The translations under genes were made by a program, and so were the position numbers. From assembly GCA_016708465.1 (NCBI GenBank), contig JADJFT010000002.1, forward strand, positions 62,001 through 126,000: DNA of 64,000 nt, written 5' to 3'. Below are positions 38,957-50,176 of the stretch, piece by piece. Source of the stretch: Rhodanobacteraceae bacterium. GTDB lineage: Bacteria > Pseudomonadota > Gammaproteobacteria > Xanthomonadales > Ahniellaceae. Position 1 is the stretch's first letter. Each line of letters opens with the position of its first letter. The notes beneath the pieces are model-generated. The model did no database searches and was not told the DNA's origin. It was given only the letters and a program-made list of their open reading frames with translations.

Positions 38957-40058
38957 GAGGAGTCGGCACGCTGTAGCCAGCGTCGGCGACGAGCGCGTCG
39001 CGCTGGGCGAGCGCCAAGTCGGCCTGCATCATCTCGCTCACCAACTCGGCAAACGAAGTGCGTGCCGTCCAGCCGAGCTTGGCCTGTGCTTTGGCCGGTG
39101 CACCGAGCAGGGTTTCAACCTCGGAGGGGCGGAAGTAGCGCGCGTCGACGGCAACGATGCGTTGCCCGACGCGGGCATGTGAATCGGCCGGCGCTGACGC
39201 GACCACGCCGTGCGCGTCGAGGCCACTACCGCACCAGTCAATCACGATACCGATGTCCGCAGCGGCGCGCGTGACGAAATCGCGTACCGAATGTTGTTCA
39301 CCGGTGGCGACGACGAAATCGTCCGGTTCCGCCTGCTGCAAGATCAGCCACTGCGCCTCGACATAGTCTCGGGCATGGCCCCAGTCACGCAGCGCGTCGA
39401 GATTGCCAAGGTGCAGACAATCTTGCAGACCAAGGTGGATACGGGCCAGTGCACGGGTAATTTTGCGGGTCACGAAGGTTTCGCCGCGTAGTGGCGATTC
39501 GTGGTTGAACAGGATGCCGTTGCAGGCAAACAGGCCATAGGACTCGCGGTAGTTCACGGTGATCCAGTAGGCGTACAGCTTGGCCACACCGTAGGGCGAA
39601 CGCGGATGGAACGGCGTCGTTTCGCACTGCGGAATCTCTTGGACCTTGCCGTACATCTCCGATGTCGAGGCTTGGTAAAAACGCGTCTTCTTCTCAAGGC
39701 CGAGGATACGGATCGCTTCGAGCAGGCGCAGGGTGCCCAAGGCATCGACATTGGCGGTGTATTCCGGCGTCTCGAACGACACCTGCACGTGGCTTTGTGC
39801 GCCGAGGTTGTAGATCTCGTCCGGCTGCACCTGCTGCAGGATGCGAATCAGGTTACTGGCATCGGTCAAGTCGCCGTAGTGCAGGAACAAGCGCCGACCC
39901 GTCTCATGCGGGTCTTGGTAGAGATGATCGACACGATCGGTATTGAAACTGGATGCACGGCGCTTGATGCCGTGTACTTCATAGCCTTTGCCGAGCAGGA
40001 ACTCGGCGAGGTAGGCGCCATCCTGGCCGGTGATGCCGGTGATCAATGCACGTTTCAC
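38949..40058 (-). CDS. gmd: GDP-mannose 4,6-dehydratase
   Basis: 369 residues from GTG 40058: [34 protein letters not shown], then [52 protein letters not shown] (catalytic Thr, Ser and Glu) and [13 protein letters not shown] (Tyr and Lys). It is intact. With fcl it makes GDP-L-fucose. The open frame continues 121 codons upstream, but that part has no similarity to the family. Confidence 0.94.
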   Translation of the reverse strand: MKRALITGITGQDGAYLAEFLLGKGYEVHGIKRRASSFNTDRVDHLYQDPHETGRRLFLHYGDLTDASNLIRILQQVQPDEIYNLGAQSHVQVSFETPEYTANVDALGTLRLLEAIRILGLEKKTRFYQASTSEMYGKVQEIPQCETTPFHPRSPYGVAKLYAYWITVNYRESYGLFACNGILFNHESPLRGETFVTRKITRALARIHLGLQDCLHLGNLDALRDWGHARDYVEAQWLILQQAEPDDFVVATGEQHSVRDFVTRAAADIGIVIDWCGSGLDAHGVVASAPADSHARVGQRIVAVDARYFRPSEVETLLGAPAKAQAKLGWTARTSFAELVSEMMQADLALAQRDALVADAGYSVPTPHE

Positions 40059-40326
40059 GACGATAAGATTCCATGGGTGAGAGATCGAACTGCAAGGCCG
40101 GACGTAGATTCCGCGCAGCCACAATTTTTCTGGGTTCAGGGTATCGACTGGCGTTGCAACTCGCCAGTTCGAGCCGGGCGCAGTGGTTAGTTGGTCGCTG
40201 CGGGCGGCAGTCGTTATGAGTATGATTCGAACCAGCACAGCGTGTAGTTCGGTCGCGCTGATCAGGTTCAGACAAGTGCGCTGATGCTGACGCTGAGGTG
40301 TCGTGAGCATCCCAAAGGAGCATTGA

Positions 40327-42631
40327 GTGACCTTCGTCACCACCGCTTTCAGCAATGGACATCGCCGACGACGCAGTTGGCGCCGAATCTTGTCGCTGCT
40401 GTTCGCGGTCACTGGTTCCACGCTGCTGAACGCACAGCCGCTGCCGCCGTTGAGCGATGTGCAACAGTTGGCGGCTGGCGAAGGTCACGCCTGCGTGCTG
40501 ACCACGTCCGGCGCGGTGAAGTGCTGGGGCAATAACGAATACGGACAGCTGGGCGACGGCACGACGACACATCGTTACCTACCTGCGAACGTGATCGGAC
40601 TGTCCAGCGGCGTCATCGCAATCAGCGCCGGATACCGGCATAGCTGCGCACTGATGGCGGCCGGCAGCGTGAAGTGCTGGGGTAAAAATCTCCTGCAGCA
40701 ACTCGGTGATGGCACCTCGACCAATCGGCTCACGCCGGTGAATGTGCTGAATCTCACCGACGCCACGGCGATCACCGCCGGCGGCGACCATACCTGTGCG
40801 TTGATCGGCCTCACCGGACTGAAGTGCTGGGGTTACAACGGCTACGGTGAACTCGGCACCGGCAACACGACGAATCAAGCGACGCCAGCCAATGTGATCG
40901 GCGGACAGAATTTGCTGGCGGTGAGTGCCGGCTATTCGCATACCTGTGCATTGACCACGACCAACACGGTCAAGTGCTGGGGTGTGCGTGATCGCGTTTG
41001 CAACCTGGTCACCTGCAGCTACGACGTCGATTTGAGCCCGACCGCCGTCAGCGCGCTGGGCAGCGATGTGATGGCGATCAGCGCCGGCCAGTACTTCAGT
41101 TGCGCACGCACCAGCGGCGGCGCGGTCAAGTGCTGGGGCGATAACTATTACAACCAACTCGGCGATCTGGGGAATGACAACCCTAATCCCGTCACACCTT
41201 CCCGATCAGCGGCCTCAACAGCGGCGTGGCCTCGATCAGCGCCGGTTACCGCCACGCCTGCGCGCGCTTGGCCGATGGCACGGCGCGATGTTGGGGTGAC
41301 AACACCGCGGCGCAATTGGGCGATGGCAGTAACGTCCGGGCGCTGACGCCGGTCACGGTGTCCGGCCTGACCACGGCGGCCACCATCGCCGCCGGTGGCA
41401 GCTTCAGTTGTGCGCAGATGGCATCCAATGGCGTCAAATGCTGGGGCAGTAACAGCGCCGGGCAACTGGGTGACAACGAGCCGTAGTTTCGCAGTCGGCC
41501 AGTCGATGTCGTCGGCCTTGGTAGCGGTGTGCAGTCGATTGCGAGCGGCGAATTCCACAGTTGCGCGGTGACCGCATCCGGCGCCGTGAAATGCTGGGGC
41601 AACAACAATTCCGGGCAGATTGGCGATGGCAGCACACTCCAGCGCGGTACGCCGGTAGCGGTGACCGGCATCAGCAGCGGCGCGGCGACAGTCAGCACCG
41701 GCGCGAATCACAGCTGCTCGGTCAGCACGAGTGGCGCGGTCAAATGTTGGGGCGCCAACGACTTGGGGCAAGTTGGCGACGGCAGTCATAATCAGCGCCT
41801 GACCCCAGTACCGGTCGTTGGACTGAACAGCGGCATCATCAAAGTCGATGCCGGTAACTTTCATAGCTGCGCGCGCACCACGACTGGCGCACCGAAATGC
41901 TGGGGCTCGAACAGCGACGGACAAATCGGCAACGGCAGCGTTAGCCTGAGCTTTACCTCCCCGGTCAGCGTAAACAACCTCGCCAGCGGTATTCGCGATA
42001 TCAGCGGTGGCGAGTTTCACAGCTGTGCCATCGTCAGCGCGGGTGGCGTCGCCTGCTGGGGCAGAAATGACCTGCGCAGCTCGGTGACGGCAGCTACAAC
42101 GACTCAAATGTGCCCGTCACTCTGTCGTTTCTTGATCCGGTGTCAGTGTCGATCAGCGCCGGCAGCACACATTCCTGTGTTGTCGGTGATCGCGAGATCT
42201 TCTGCTGGGGAACCAACAACAACGGCGAGTGCGGCACCGGGTTCCCGTCCAGCCCCATCGTGAACCCGGTCTTGCTACCCGACTTGCGCGGCAACGCCCT
42301 CGCGGTCAGTGCCGGGTTCCGCTACGCCTGTGCGATTGCCGACGGCGGTCAGGCGTTCTGCTGGGGAAATAACGGGTTCGGTCAACTGGGCGATGGCAGC
42401 ACCAGCAACCGAAGTCGGGCAGTGGCGGTCAACGGACTCGACAGCGGCGTTAGCCAGATCAGTGCAGGCAGCTATCACAGTTGTGCGTTGGCTCAAGGCG
42501 GCAACGTCAAGTGTTGGGGCTACAACATCAATGGCCAACTCGGCATTGGCATTCGCAACTACCGTCTGCCGGCTGACGTATTGGATAACCCCGCGTTCTT
42601 CTACGATGGCTTTGAAGCACCGGGCCCGTAG
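40327..42631 (+). pseudogene. Secreted RCC1-repeat (beta-propeller) protein, two frameshifts and one in-frame stop
   Basis: GTG 40327 sits 7 bases after AAAGGAG. A signal peptide ([20 protein letters not shown]) is followed by about fourteen RCC1-type repeats of some 50 residues, each with a HSCAL-type strand, KCWG and QLGDG. The frame breaks at the C run 41206-41208 (one C missing) and near 42075. A TAG interrupts the middle at 41484-41486, within GDNEP-x-FRSRPVDVVG. Repaired, it is about 768 residues. The protein ends FFYDGFEAPGP. Propellers of this type usually bind proteins at the cell surface; no partner is known here. Confidence 0.8.
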
Positions 42632-42694
42632 TTCCATCGGAACGCAGCATCGCTCGCTCGGTTCGCCCAATACCAGCGCGCTTCGTCGCCACCC

Positions 42695-42720
42695 AAAAAA
42701 AACCCGCCATGAAGGCGGGT
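42695..42720 (-). terminator. Rho-independent terminator of the small gene at 42759
   Basis: On the minus strand: ACCCGCC, a 5-base loop, GGCGGGT, then eight T. The 7-bp GC-rich stem with a U tract lies 39 bp downstream of the stop of the 64-residue gene. Confidence 0.88.
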
Positions 42721-42758
42721 AGAAGGGGGAGGAGAAACGAGAGAACCGAAAGCGGGAA

Positions 42759-42953
42759 TCAGGCCGCGAGGCGCAACAACATCGCATTGAGCTTGGCGCG
42801 ACGTCCTTCGAGCAACTGGAACTGGGTTGCAGCCGGGGTTTCCTGGTCCGGCTGAATCAGTTCGAGCGCCATCTCGACTTTGCCGAGTTCAATCAGCAGG
42901 TCGTGATGCAAGGTGACTTCGTCGATGCCGAGTGTGGAAAGTTGCGAGTCCAT
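42759..42953 (-). CDS. Small hypothetical protein (64 residues)
   Basis: ATG 42953 follows AGGAG at 8 bases. The sequence MDSQLSTLGIDEVTLHHDLLIELGKVEMALELIQPDQETPAATQFQLLEGRRAKLNAMLLRLAA looks like a short helical hairpin with an acidic centre. It has its own terminator, which supports it being expressed. I recognise no family. An upstream ATG at 42989 would add 12 residues. Confidence 0.6.
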   Translation of the reverse strand: MDSQLSTLGIDEVTLHHDLLIELGKVEMALELIQPDQETPAATQFQLLEGRRAKLNAMLLRLAA

Positions 42954-43648
42954 GGCCTGAGCTCCTGCTTCGATTGCGAAGTAGTTCATGCAGAAAACGT
43001 GCCAGCGGTCACAGCAGTGGTGTGAACGGGTCGACCATGACTTTGCGCAGGTTGTCGCGAAATGCAAACGCGCGCATGATCGAAACAGTTTCGAAGGTGC
43101 ATTGCGCACATCGAAACGGACCGCCGCGGCGGTCAGTGAGACATCAACCCTGTTCGAATATCGCGATGGCGCGCGGATGCGCGTCACGCAGCGTCACTGG
43201 CGCCCGGACTAAACGGTCACAAAGGACACCCCCTGTTCCTCGACGACCGCCGGGCGCCAGCCTTTTCATGCGTTTAGGGTGCCCGAACAGAACGAACCAG
43301 ACCGTTATGGTCTGGTTCGGGTTGAAGTCCGCGCATTCGGGGACTTCGGTCGCTTCCCGAGTCAACGCAGGGACCGTCCCCTGCCAGCCAGTCCAGCGCG
43401 TTCAGCGCTTACCCGACTCGGTGCGTTGATGTTGTCGCAGGACTTGCGCCAGTCGCGCACGAAATGTGCGCTGCTTCACAATTGCTGACGCCGTAAACTG
43501 CGAACTACCGCACACTTTTTTTGATGCTTTGCGAAGCTGGAAAACGTGGCAGATCGTGGCGCAACGGAATCACGACGTGGCGCGGCAATGTTCGACCGAA
43601 AACTGACAAAATCGCGCCTCGACGCCTATCACTCATCAGTCTGGGATC
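42954..43648. other. 695-bp gap without a convincing gene; two hairpins
   Basis: The ORFs here have no family-like features. Two inverted repeats stand out. CTGGCGCCCGG at 43197-43207 pairs with CCGGGCGCCAG at 43250-43260, an 11-bp stem with a 42-base loop followed by CCTTTTC. CGAACCAGACC at 43293-43303 pairs with GGTCTGGTTCG at 43309-43319, an 11-bp stem with a 5-base loop. The promoter of mnmG probably lies toward 43500-43640, but no clear boxes were identified. Confidence 0.5.
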
Positions 43649-45547
43649 ATGGAATACAGCAGCACATACGACGTCATCGTGGTCGGTGGCGGGCATGCCG
43701 GCACCGAAGCCTGCCTCGCGGCGGCGCGCACCGGTGCGCGCACGCTGCTGCTCAGCCACAACATCGAGACCTTGGGGCAGATGAGTTGCAACCCGGCCAT
43801 CGGTGGTATCGGCAAGGGCCATCTGGTCAGGGAGGTCGATGCATTGGGCGGGTTGATGGCGCGTGCGGCCGATCACGCCGGCATCCAGTGGCGTACTTTG
43901 AATGCGAGCAAGGGCCCGGCCGTGCGCGCAACGCGTTGCCAAGCAGACCGCGCGCTGTACAAAGCGCAGGTTCGCCGGGTACTGGAAACAACGCCGAACC
44001 TGACCTTATTCCAGCAGGCAGTCGACGATCTCATTCTCAACGGCGATCGTGTCGCTGGCGTGGTGACGCAGATGGGCCTGCGATTTCGTGCGCCGACCGT
44101 AGTGCTGACCGCCGGCACCTTCCTCGCCGGAAAAATCCATATCGGACTCGAAAATTTCTCGGGTGGGCGCGCCGGTGATCCGCCGGCGACGGCATTGGCG
44201 ATACGCCTGCGCGAACTGCCGCTCGGTGCCGATCGTCTAAAGACCGGCACGCCACCGCGCATCGACGGCCGCTCGATCGATTACACGCAACTGCAAGAAC
44301 AGCCCGGCGACTCACCGATGCCGGTGTTCAGTTTCCTGGGTTCGGCCGCCGACCATCCGGCGCAGGTGAGTTGCTGGATCACGCATACCAGCGAAGTTAC
44401 CCACGACATCATCCGCGCCGGGCTCGATCGTTCGCCGCTGTACACCGGAAAGATCGAAGGCGTTGGCCCACGCTATTGCCCGTCGATCGAAGACAAGGTG
44501 GTGCGCTTCGCCGATAAGACGTCACACCAGATCTTCATCGAACCAGAGGGTCTGAGCACCACCGAGATCTATCCGAATGGCATCTCGACGTCGTTGCCCT
44601 TCGACGTGCAACTCGCGCTGGTGCGTTCGATCAAGGGCATGGAACATGCGCACATCACTCGCCCCGGCTACGCCATCGAATACGACTATTTTGATCCGCG
44701 CGGGCTGCGCCACTCTTTGGAAACCAAGGCCATCGAGGGCTTGTTCTTCGCCGGCCAGATCAACGGCACCACCGGTTACGAAGAGGCGGCGGCGCAAGGG
44801 CTGATTGCCGGATTGAACGCAGCGCTAAAGGTGCAGGGCCGTGAGGCTTGGTGTCCGCGTCGCGACGAGGCCTATGTCGGCGTGCTGATCGACGACCTGA
44901 TCACCCACGGCACCACCGAGCCCTATCGCATGTTCACGTCGCGCGCCGAATATCGCTTGCAGTTGCGCGAAGACAATGCCGATGCGCGCCTGACCGAACG
45001 TGGCCGCACACTTGGCTGCGTCGGCGATCTGCGCTGGGACGCATTTGCGCGCAAGCGCGACGCCGTCATCGCCGAACAATCGCGGCTATCGCGGATCTAC
45101 GCCGCACCGAACAATGCGCTCGGCATCGAGATCGCGCAGACGCTCGGGATCACGGTTACGCGCGAAGCCAGCGCGACCGAACTGTTGCGCCGCCCCGAGT
45201 TGAATTACGCACGCTTGATGACTGTGCCATTGCTTGGCCCGGGCGTCGATGACATCACCGTCGCCGAGCAGGTTGAAGTCAGCATCAAGTACGCCGGTTA
45301 TCTCGATCGTCAGCACGACGACATCGAACGCCAACGTCGCCATGAATCACTATCGATTCCGGAAGGCTTCGTCTATGTCGATGTCCGCGGGCTGTCGGCC
45401 GAAGTCGGCGAGAAGTTGACGCGCGTGCAACCGGCAACAGTCGGCCACGCCGCGCGTATCAGCGGCGTAACACCTGCCGCAATCTCCCTGCTGTTGGTGC
45501 ACCTGCGCCGCAGCGGCCACACTGACGACATTGCGAGAAGCGCATGA
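43649..45547 (+). CDS. mnmG: tRNA uridine-5-carboxymethylaminomethyl(34) synthesis enzyme
   Basis: 632 residues from ATG 43649. [21 protein letters not shown] is the FAD site. [42 protein letters not shown] and [16 protein letters not shown] are the GidA signatures, and the C-terminal helical domain ends [12 protein letters not shown]. With MnmE it modifies the wobble uridine of several tRNAs. It is intact and of normal length. Its stop overlaps the next start as ATGA. Confidence 0.97.
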   Translation: MEYSSTYDVIVVGGGHAGTEACLAAARTGARTLLLSHNIETLGQMSCNPAIGGIGKGHLVREVDALGGLMARAADHAGIQWRTLNASKGPAVRATRCQADRALYKAQVRRVLETTPNLTLFQQAVDDLILNGDRVAGVVTQMGLRFRAPTVVLTAGTFLAGKIHIGLENFSGGRAGDPPATALAIRLRELPLGADRLKTGTPPRIDGRSIDYTQLQEQPGDSPMPVFSFLGSAADHPAQVSCWITHTSEVTHDIIRAGLDRSPLYTGKIEGVGPRYCPSIEDKVVRFADKTSHQIFIEPEGLSTTEIYPNGISTSLPFDVQLALVRSIKGMEHAHITRPGYAIEYDYFDPRGLRHSLETKAIEGLFFAGQINGTTGYEEAAAQGLIAGLNAALKVQGREAWCPRRDEAYVGVLIDDLITHGTTEPYRMFTSRAEYRLQLREDNADARLTERGRTLGCVGDLRWDAFARKRDAVIAEQSRLSRIYAAPNNALGIEIAQTLGITVTREASATELLRRPELNYARLMTVPLLGPGVDDITVAEQVEVSIKYAGYLDRQHDDIERQRRHESLSIPEGFVYVDVRGLSAEVGEKLTRVQPATVGHAARISGVTPAAISLLLVHLRRSGHTDDIARSA

Positions 45548-46294
45548 ACACGATGCCTGCCGAGATCTGGATTGGTCGTGGCAACGACCAGTTGGGACCA
45601 CATTCGTTGGACAAAATTGGTCTGCTCCACGCCGGTGGCACGTTGCAGGTAGACGATCTGCTGTGGTGGGACGGTCTCGCCGAGTGGACCGAACGCGACG
45701 CCGCGCTCAACTTGCTCGGTATCGAGACCGTCATGCCGCGAACGGCAACCGCTGACCCACCACCGATGCCGCACGCGCGTGTGGCGCCGAAGTCGGTGCC
45801 GACGCTGCCATCGCAAGCACCAGTGGCGCCGGAACGCGCGCGTGCACTGAAATTCATGTTCGCCGGGATGGTGGTGTTTGCGGTGCTCGCCGCAGCGGGT
45901 TTTGCGTTCTTGCGTACGCCGAAGCTGAACTTGCCCTCGCTTGGCGGCGGGCGTGCCGACGTCGCGGAAGCGCTGAGTGCAGCGGCGCTCTACAAGACCG
46001 CCTACGCCGAACACGTGATGACCCTTGGTCAGGCCGCACAATCGATCGACGAGTTGGGCCTCGAAAACGCACCGTATGGCGCATTAGAAGGTGTCTGGAT
46101 CGAGAGCGGCACACTCTTGCTCGACACCCGTCGCGGCATCCTTGCGCTGCAGCCGTTTCCAGAATGCCAATGGCCAAATCTGGTTTCGCTGCGCCTTTGC
46201 CGCACCACCAACAGGTATGCAACCGTTGGGGACGCGCGACTCCGCCGAGGCGACCACTGTCACCGCTGCCGACCTTCCTGACAGCTGCCGCTGA
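45544..46294 (+). pseudogene. GYF_2-domain membrane protein with pilin-like C-terminus, one frameshift
   Basis: ATG 45544 overlaps the mnmG stop. Residues 1-55 (IWIGRGNDQLGPHSLDKIGLLHAGGTL, WWDGLAEWTERD) are a GYF_2/DUF4339 domain. One helix follows near residue 105 (KFMFAGMVVFAVLAAAGFAFL). The C-terminal part (AAALYKTAYAEHVMTLGQAAQSIDELG) resembles the globular part of type IV pilins. At about 46156-46160 one extra T shifts the frame; removing it gives PFQNANGQIWFRCAFAAPP and a stop at 46294. Role unknown; possibly a membrane scaffold. Confidence 0.65.
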
Positions 46295-46416
46295 CGGCAG
46301 TTCACGGGCATCGTCGCCGCCGGTGACGAATGCTGAATGTGCACGGCAGCGAACCGCCCCACAGTCTCGCAGCGGTGGGCGATATCATGCGCGCTTCGCT
46401 GACGCCGAGAATGTCG

Positions 46417-49020
46417 ATGAACAACGAACGCTACCGCAAGCCGCTTCCCGGCACGTCATTGGACTACTTCGATGCCCGCGCAGCAGTGGAGGATCTCACG
46501 CCCGGGGCATGGGACAAGCTGCCGTACACGGCGCGCGTGCATGCCGAGAATCTGGTGCGCCGCGCCGATCCGGCGAAGCTGGACGCCTATCTCACACAGT
46601 TGATCGCGCGAAGGCACGACCTTGATTTTCCGTGGTTCCCAGCGCGCGTCGTCTGTCACGACATTCTCGGACAGACCGCGTTGGTCGATCTCGCCGGTCT
46701 GCGCGATGCGATCGCGGAGATGGGTGGTGATCCGGCCAAAGTGAATCCGGTGGTGCCAGTGCAATTGATCGTCGACCACTCGCTCGCCGTCGAATTCGCC
46801 GGCTTCGAGAAAGACGCATTCACGAAAAACCGTGCGATCGAGGATCGTCGCAATGACGATCGCTTCCACTTCATCGAATGGACCAAGCGCGCCTTCCACA
46901 ACGTCGATGTGATCCCGCCTGGCAACGGCATCATGCATCAGATCAATCTGGAGCGAATGTCGCCAGTGATCTACACGCAAGACGGCGTCGCCTTTCCAGA
47001 TACCTGCGTCGGCACTGACAGCCACACGCCGCATGTCGATGCACTCGGCGTCATCGCGATTGGCGTCGGCGGCCTCGAAGCCGAGAGCGTGATGCTCGGT
47101 CGCGCCTCGTGGATGCGTGCGCCGGACATCATCGGCGTCGAACTGGCCGGCAAGCCGGCACCTGGGATCACCGCCACCGACGTGGTGCTGGCGCTGACCG
47201 AGTTCCTGCGCAAGGAAAAAGTCGTTGGCGCTTATCTCGAATTCCGTGGCAATGGTGCGGCAGCGCTCAAGATCGGCGATCGCGCCACGATTTCGAACAT
47301 GGCGCCGGAATACGGCGCGACCGCGGCGATGTTCTTCATCGACGCCAACACCATCGACTATCTGCGACTGACCGGACGCAGCGACGAACAAGTCCAACTC
47401 GTCGAAACCTACGCGAAACACGCCGGACTCTGGGCCGATGCGCTGACCACCGCCGACTATGAGCGAAGCTTGCACTTCGACCTGAGCAGCGTTGTCCGCA
47501 ACATGGCCGGGCCGTCGAATCCGCACAAGCGCCTGCCGACGTCAGCCTTGGCCGAGCGCAGCATCGCGGCGTCCTGGGACATGCCGACCGACGGCACGAT
47601 GCCGGATGGCGCCGTCATCATCGCGGCGATTACGTCCTGCACCAACACCAGCAACCCACGCAACGTCATTGCCGCCGGCTTACTTGCGCGCAATGCGAAC
47701 GCGCGCGGATTGACCCGCAAACCCTGGGTCAAGACCTCACTGGCGCCAGGATCCAAGGCCGTGCAGCTCTATCTCGAAGAGGCAAAATTGCTGCCGGAAC
47801 TGGAGCAACTCGGCTTCGGCATCGTCGGATTCGCCTGCACCACTTGCAATGGCATGAGCGGTGCACTCGATCCGGCGATCCAGCAGGAGATCATCGATCG
47901 CGATCTCTACGTGACGGCGGTGCTGTCCGGCAATCGCAACTTCGATGGCCGCATCCATCCGTATGCGAAGCAGGCCTTCTTGGCATCACCGCCGCTGGTG
48001 GTCGCCTACGCGATTGCCGGCACGATTCGCTTCGACATCGAGAACGATGTGCTCGGTATCGACCGCGATGGCAACGACGTTCGCCTGAAGGATCTATGGC
48101 CGAGCGACGCCGAGATCGATGCAGTCGTCGCGACGAGCGTCAAGCCCGAACAATTCCGTCGTGTCTACGACCCGATGTTCAACTTCAAGCCGGCCACAGG
48201 CGCCGCGGTCAGCCCGCTTTATGCGTGGCGCACACAGACCACTTACATCCGCCGACCACCGTATTGGGAAGGTGCGTTGGCGGGAGTGCGCGGTCTCCGC
48301 GACCTGCGTCCGCTCGCGGTGCTCGGCGACAACATCACTACCGATCACCTGTCGCCATCGAATGCGATCCTGCGCGACAGCGCCGCTGGCGAATACCTCG
48401 CCAAGATGGGTCTACCGGAAGAGGACTTCAATTCCTACGCGACGCATCGTGGCGACCATCTCACCGCGCAACGCGCGACCTTCGCGAACCCGACCTTGCT
48501 GAATGAAATGGTGCGCGGTGCCGACGGTGCAATTCGGAAAGGCTCGCTGGCGCGCATCGAGCCCGAGGGCCAAGTGGTACGCATGTGGGAAGCCATCGAG
48601 ACCTACATGGAACGCAAGCAGCCGCTGATCATCGTCGCCGGCGCCGACTATGGTCAGGGCAGTTCACGCGATTGGGCCGCCAAGGGCGTGCGTCTGGCTG
48701 GCGTGGAAGCGATTGCCGCCGAAGGATTCGAGCGCATCCACCGCACCAACCTGATCGGCATGGGCGTATTGCCGCTGGAATTCAAACCGGGCACCACGCG
48801 CCTAACGCTCGCCATTGATGGCAGCGAGACATTTGCTGTCATCGGCGAGCGTCATCCACGCGCCACGCTGTCGCTGGTGATCCGGCGCAAGAACGGTGAG
48901 CGCATCGACGTCCCGGTCACCTGTCGCCTCGACTCTGATGAGGAAGTCTCGATCTACGAAGCCGGCGGCGTATTGCAGCGCTTCGCGCAGGATTTTCTGG
49001 CTTCTGGCGGCGGTTCCTGA
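46417..49020 (+). CDS. acnD: Fe/S-dependent 2-methylisocitrate dehydratase (aconitase family)
   Basis: 867 residues from ATG 46417 (ATG 46411 is also in frame). NNERYRKPLPGTSLDYFDARAAVEDLTPGAWDKLPYTARV is the AcnD start. The Fe-S ligands are Cys in AAITSCTNTSNPRN and Cys-x2-Cys in GFACTTCNGMSG. SSRDWAAKGVRLAGVEAIAAEGFERIHRTNLIGMGVLPL lies in the swivel domain. The presence of PrpF downstream marks it as AcnD rather than AcnA. It dehydrates 2-methylcitrate in propionate breakdown. No prpB or prpC is in the window. Confidence 0.9.
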   Translation: MNNERYRKPLPGTSLDYFDARAAVEDLTPGAWDKLPYTARVHAENLVRRADPAKLDAYLTQLIARRHDLDFPWFPARVVCHDILGQTALVDLAGLRDAIAEMGGDPAKVNPVVPVQLIVDHSLAVEFAGFEKDAFTKNRAIEDRRNDDRFHFIEWTKRAFHNVDVIPPGNGIMHQINLERMSPVIYTQDGVAFPDTCVGTDSHTPHVDALGVIAIGVGGLEAESVMLGRASWMRAPDIIGVELAGKPAPGITATDVVLALTEFLRKEKVVGAYLEFRGNGAAALKIGDRATISNMAPEYGATAAMFFIDANTIDYLRLTGRSDEQVQLVETYAKHAGLWADALTTADYERSLHFDLSSVVRNMAGPSNPHKRLPTSALAERSIAASWDMPTDGTMPDGAVIIAAITSCTNTSNPRNVIAAGLLARNANARGLTRKPWVKTSLAPGSKAVQLYLEEAKLLPELEQLGFGIVGFACTTCNGMSGALDPAIQQEIIDRDLYVTAVLSGNRNFDGRIHPYAKQAFLASPPLVVAYAIAGTIRFDIENDVLGIDRDGNDVRLKDLWPSDAEIDAVVATSVKPEQFRRVYDPMFNFKPATGAAVSPLYAWRTQTTYIRRPPYWEGALAGVRGLRDLRPLAVLGDNITTDHLSPSNAILRDSAAGEYLAKMGLPEEDFNSYATHRGDHLTAQRATFANPTLLNEMVRGADGAIRKGSLARIEPEGQVVRMWEAIETYMERKQPLIIVAGADYGQGSSRDWAAKGVRLAGVEAIAAEGFERIHRTNLIGMGVLPLEFKPGTTRLTLAIDGSETFAVIGERHPRATLSLVIRRKNGERIDVPVTCRLDSDEEVSIYEAGGVLQRFAQDFLASGGGS

Positions 49021-49176
49021 GGCGCTTGCGAGTTGGCGCCGCTGGGACGCGCACAGCAGCATCTGTACAGAAATTTTCGGATCGCCGGTGGATAGGCTGC
49101 CGAGCTTTGCGGCCGAATGAACAGTTGGTCGATTGAAATGGATAGACTAGGCCATCAGACCAGTCTGGAGCGCAAC

Positions 49177-49413
49177 ATGTCCGAAGTCGGAGCTTACGAG
49201 GCGAAGACGCATTTGCCGCGCCTGTTGAAGCAGGTCGAGGCAGGCGAGATCGTAACCATCACGCGCAATGGTCGTGCGATCGCGCGGCTCGCGCCGGTGT
49301 CTGACACCAAGGATGCGGTGTCGAGGATTCGCGCGTTGCGCAAGGCGGTGGCCCGGCCCGCGCAGGGCAAAAAGCTGTCGATGCGTGCGTTGATCGAGGA
49401 TGGGCGACGTTGA
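49177..49413 (+). CDS. Type II toxin-antitoxin antitoxin (Phd/YefM-like), VapB role
   Basis: 78 residues from ATG 49177, preceded by GGAG. EVGAYEAKTHLPRLLKQVEAGEIVTITRNGRAIARLAPV is the Phd/YefM DNA-binding fold. The C-terminal tail (SMRALIEDGRR) would wrap the toxin. The stop overlaps the toxin start as TTGA (49410-49413), which is standard for these pairs. Confidence 0.9.
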   Translation: MSEVGAYEAKTHLPRLLKQVEAGEIVTITRNGRAIARLAPVSDTKDAVSRIRALRKAVARPAQGKKLSMRALIEDGRR

Positions 49414-49838
49414 GCGCAGCGCGCCAGGCACTCGTGCTGGATGCATCGCTGGCGCTGTCGTGGGCTTTGCCGGACGAGGCATCGGCGTATTGCGACGATG
49501 TGCTGGACAAGGTGGCGGTCTCAGGCGCAGTGGTGCCGGGACTCTGGACGCACGAAATGGCCAACGGCCTCTTGATGGCACAAAGGCGTGGCCGCCTCAC
49601 GACCGCACAGCGCATGGCCTTTGTCGAACAATTGCTGCACCTCGCCATCGAAGTGGAGATCTCGAACGCGCGGTCGGTGCTGGATGGGCAGGTGGCGCTC
49701 GCCGAGCGCTATGCACTGACTGCTTACGATGCCGCCTATCTCGATCTGGCGCTACGGCGCGGCTTTCCGCTGGCCACCCAGGACAAGGCGATGAAGGTCG
49801 CTGCCCGCAAGGCCGGCGTGGTGTTGGTCGAACGATGA
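49410..49838 (+). CDS. Type II toxin-antitoxin toxin, VapC-like PIN-domain ribonuclease
   Basis: 142 residues from TTG 49410. PIN acidic residues are in ALVLDASLALSWAL (D), WTHEMANGLL (E), LTAYDAAYLDLAL (D) and LATQDKAMKVAA (D). All four catalytic acids are present, so the toxin should be active. VapC enzymes cut tRNA or rRNA. It is coupled to the antitoxin gene. Confidence 0.9.
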   Translation: MSAARQALVLDASLALSWALPDEASAYCDDVLDKVAVSGAVVPGLWTHEMANGLLMAQRRGRLTTAQRMAFVEQLLHLAIEVEISNARSVLDGQVALAERYALTAYDAAYLDLALRRGFPLATQDKAMKVAARKAGVVLVER

Positions 49839-50176
49839 ACTGGAAAAAAAAGGATCAATTGCACCGTCGGTGGCTACTCGGCCATGAAGTTCCGGGCGCA
49901 GGATCCGCGCACATCGATCGCCAGCGGCGATACGGAAGCCCCAGCTTCTGCTCCTCGCTGCACGCGCCGCCATTTCATCAGTGAGCAGTTACACGGTTCA
50001 AACGACAAACTTTGATGGCGCGCTACGAGTTTGTCGAAATGAACCCGCAGTTGCTGCTGGTGATCGACGCCGACGCGACGAACGCATTGCCGATCAGAGC
50101 AAGCACGCATCCAAGCCATGACGCATCCGGTTCCGTATTTTTTGTCGTTTAACGTTAAGCGTTATACGGTACGAGA
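49839..50176. other. 338-bp gap between toxin-antitoxin modules, no convincing gene
   Basis: A short open frame at 50013 (MARYEFVEMNPQLLLVID) faintly resembles the first residues of IS1182-type transposases, but it stops after about 48 codons and nothing else of such an element is seen. Otherwise no features. Confidence 0.35.

Noticed and set aside
43197..43260. Possible tRNA, since an 11-bp outer stem encloses about 42 bases
   Set aside because: No anticodon arm or T-arm with GTTC in the proper place could be drawn.
50013..50156. Transposase remnant at MARYEFVEMNPQLLLVID
   Set aside because: Resemblance to IS1182-type N-termini is too short and no inverted repeats or further pieces are seen.
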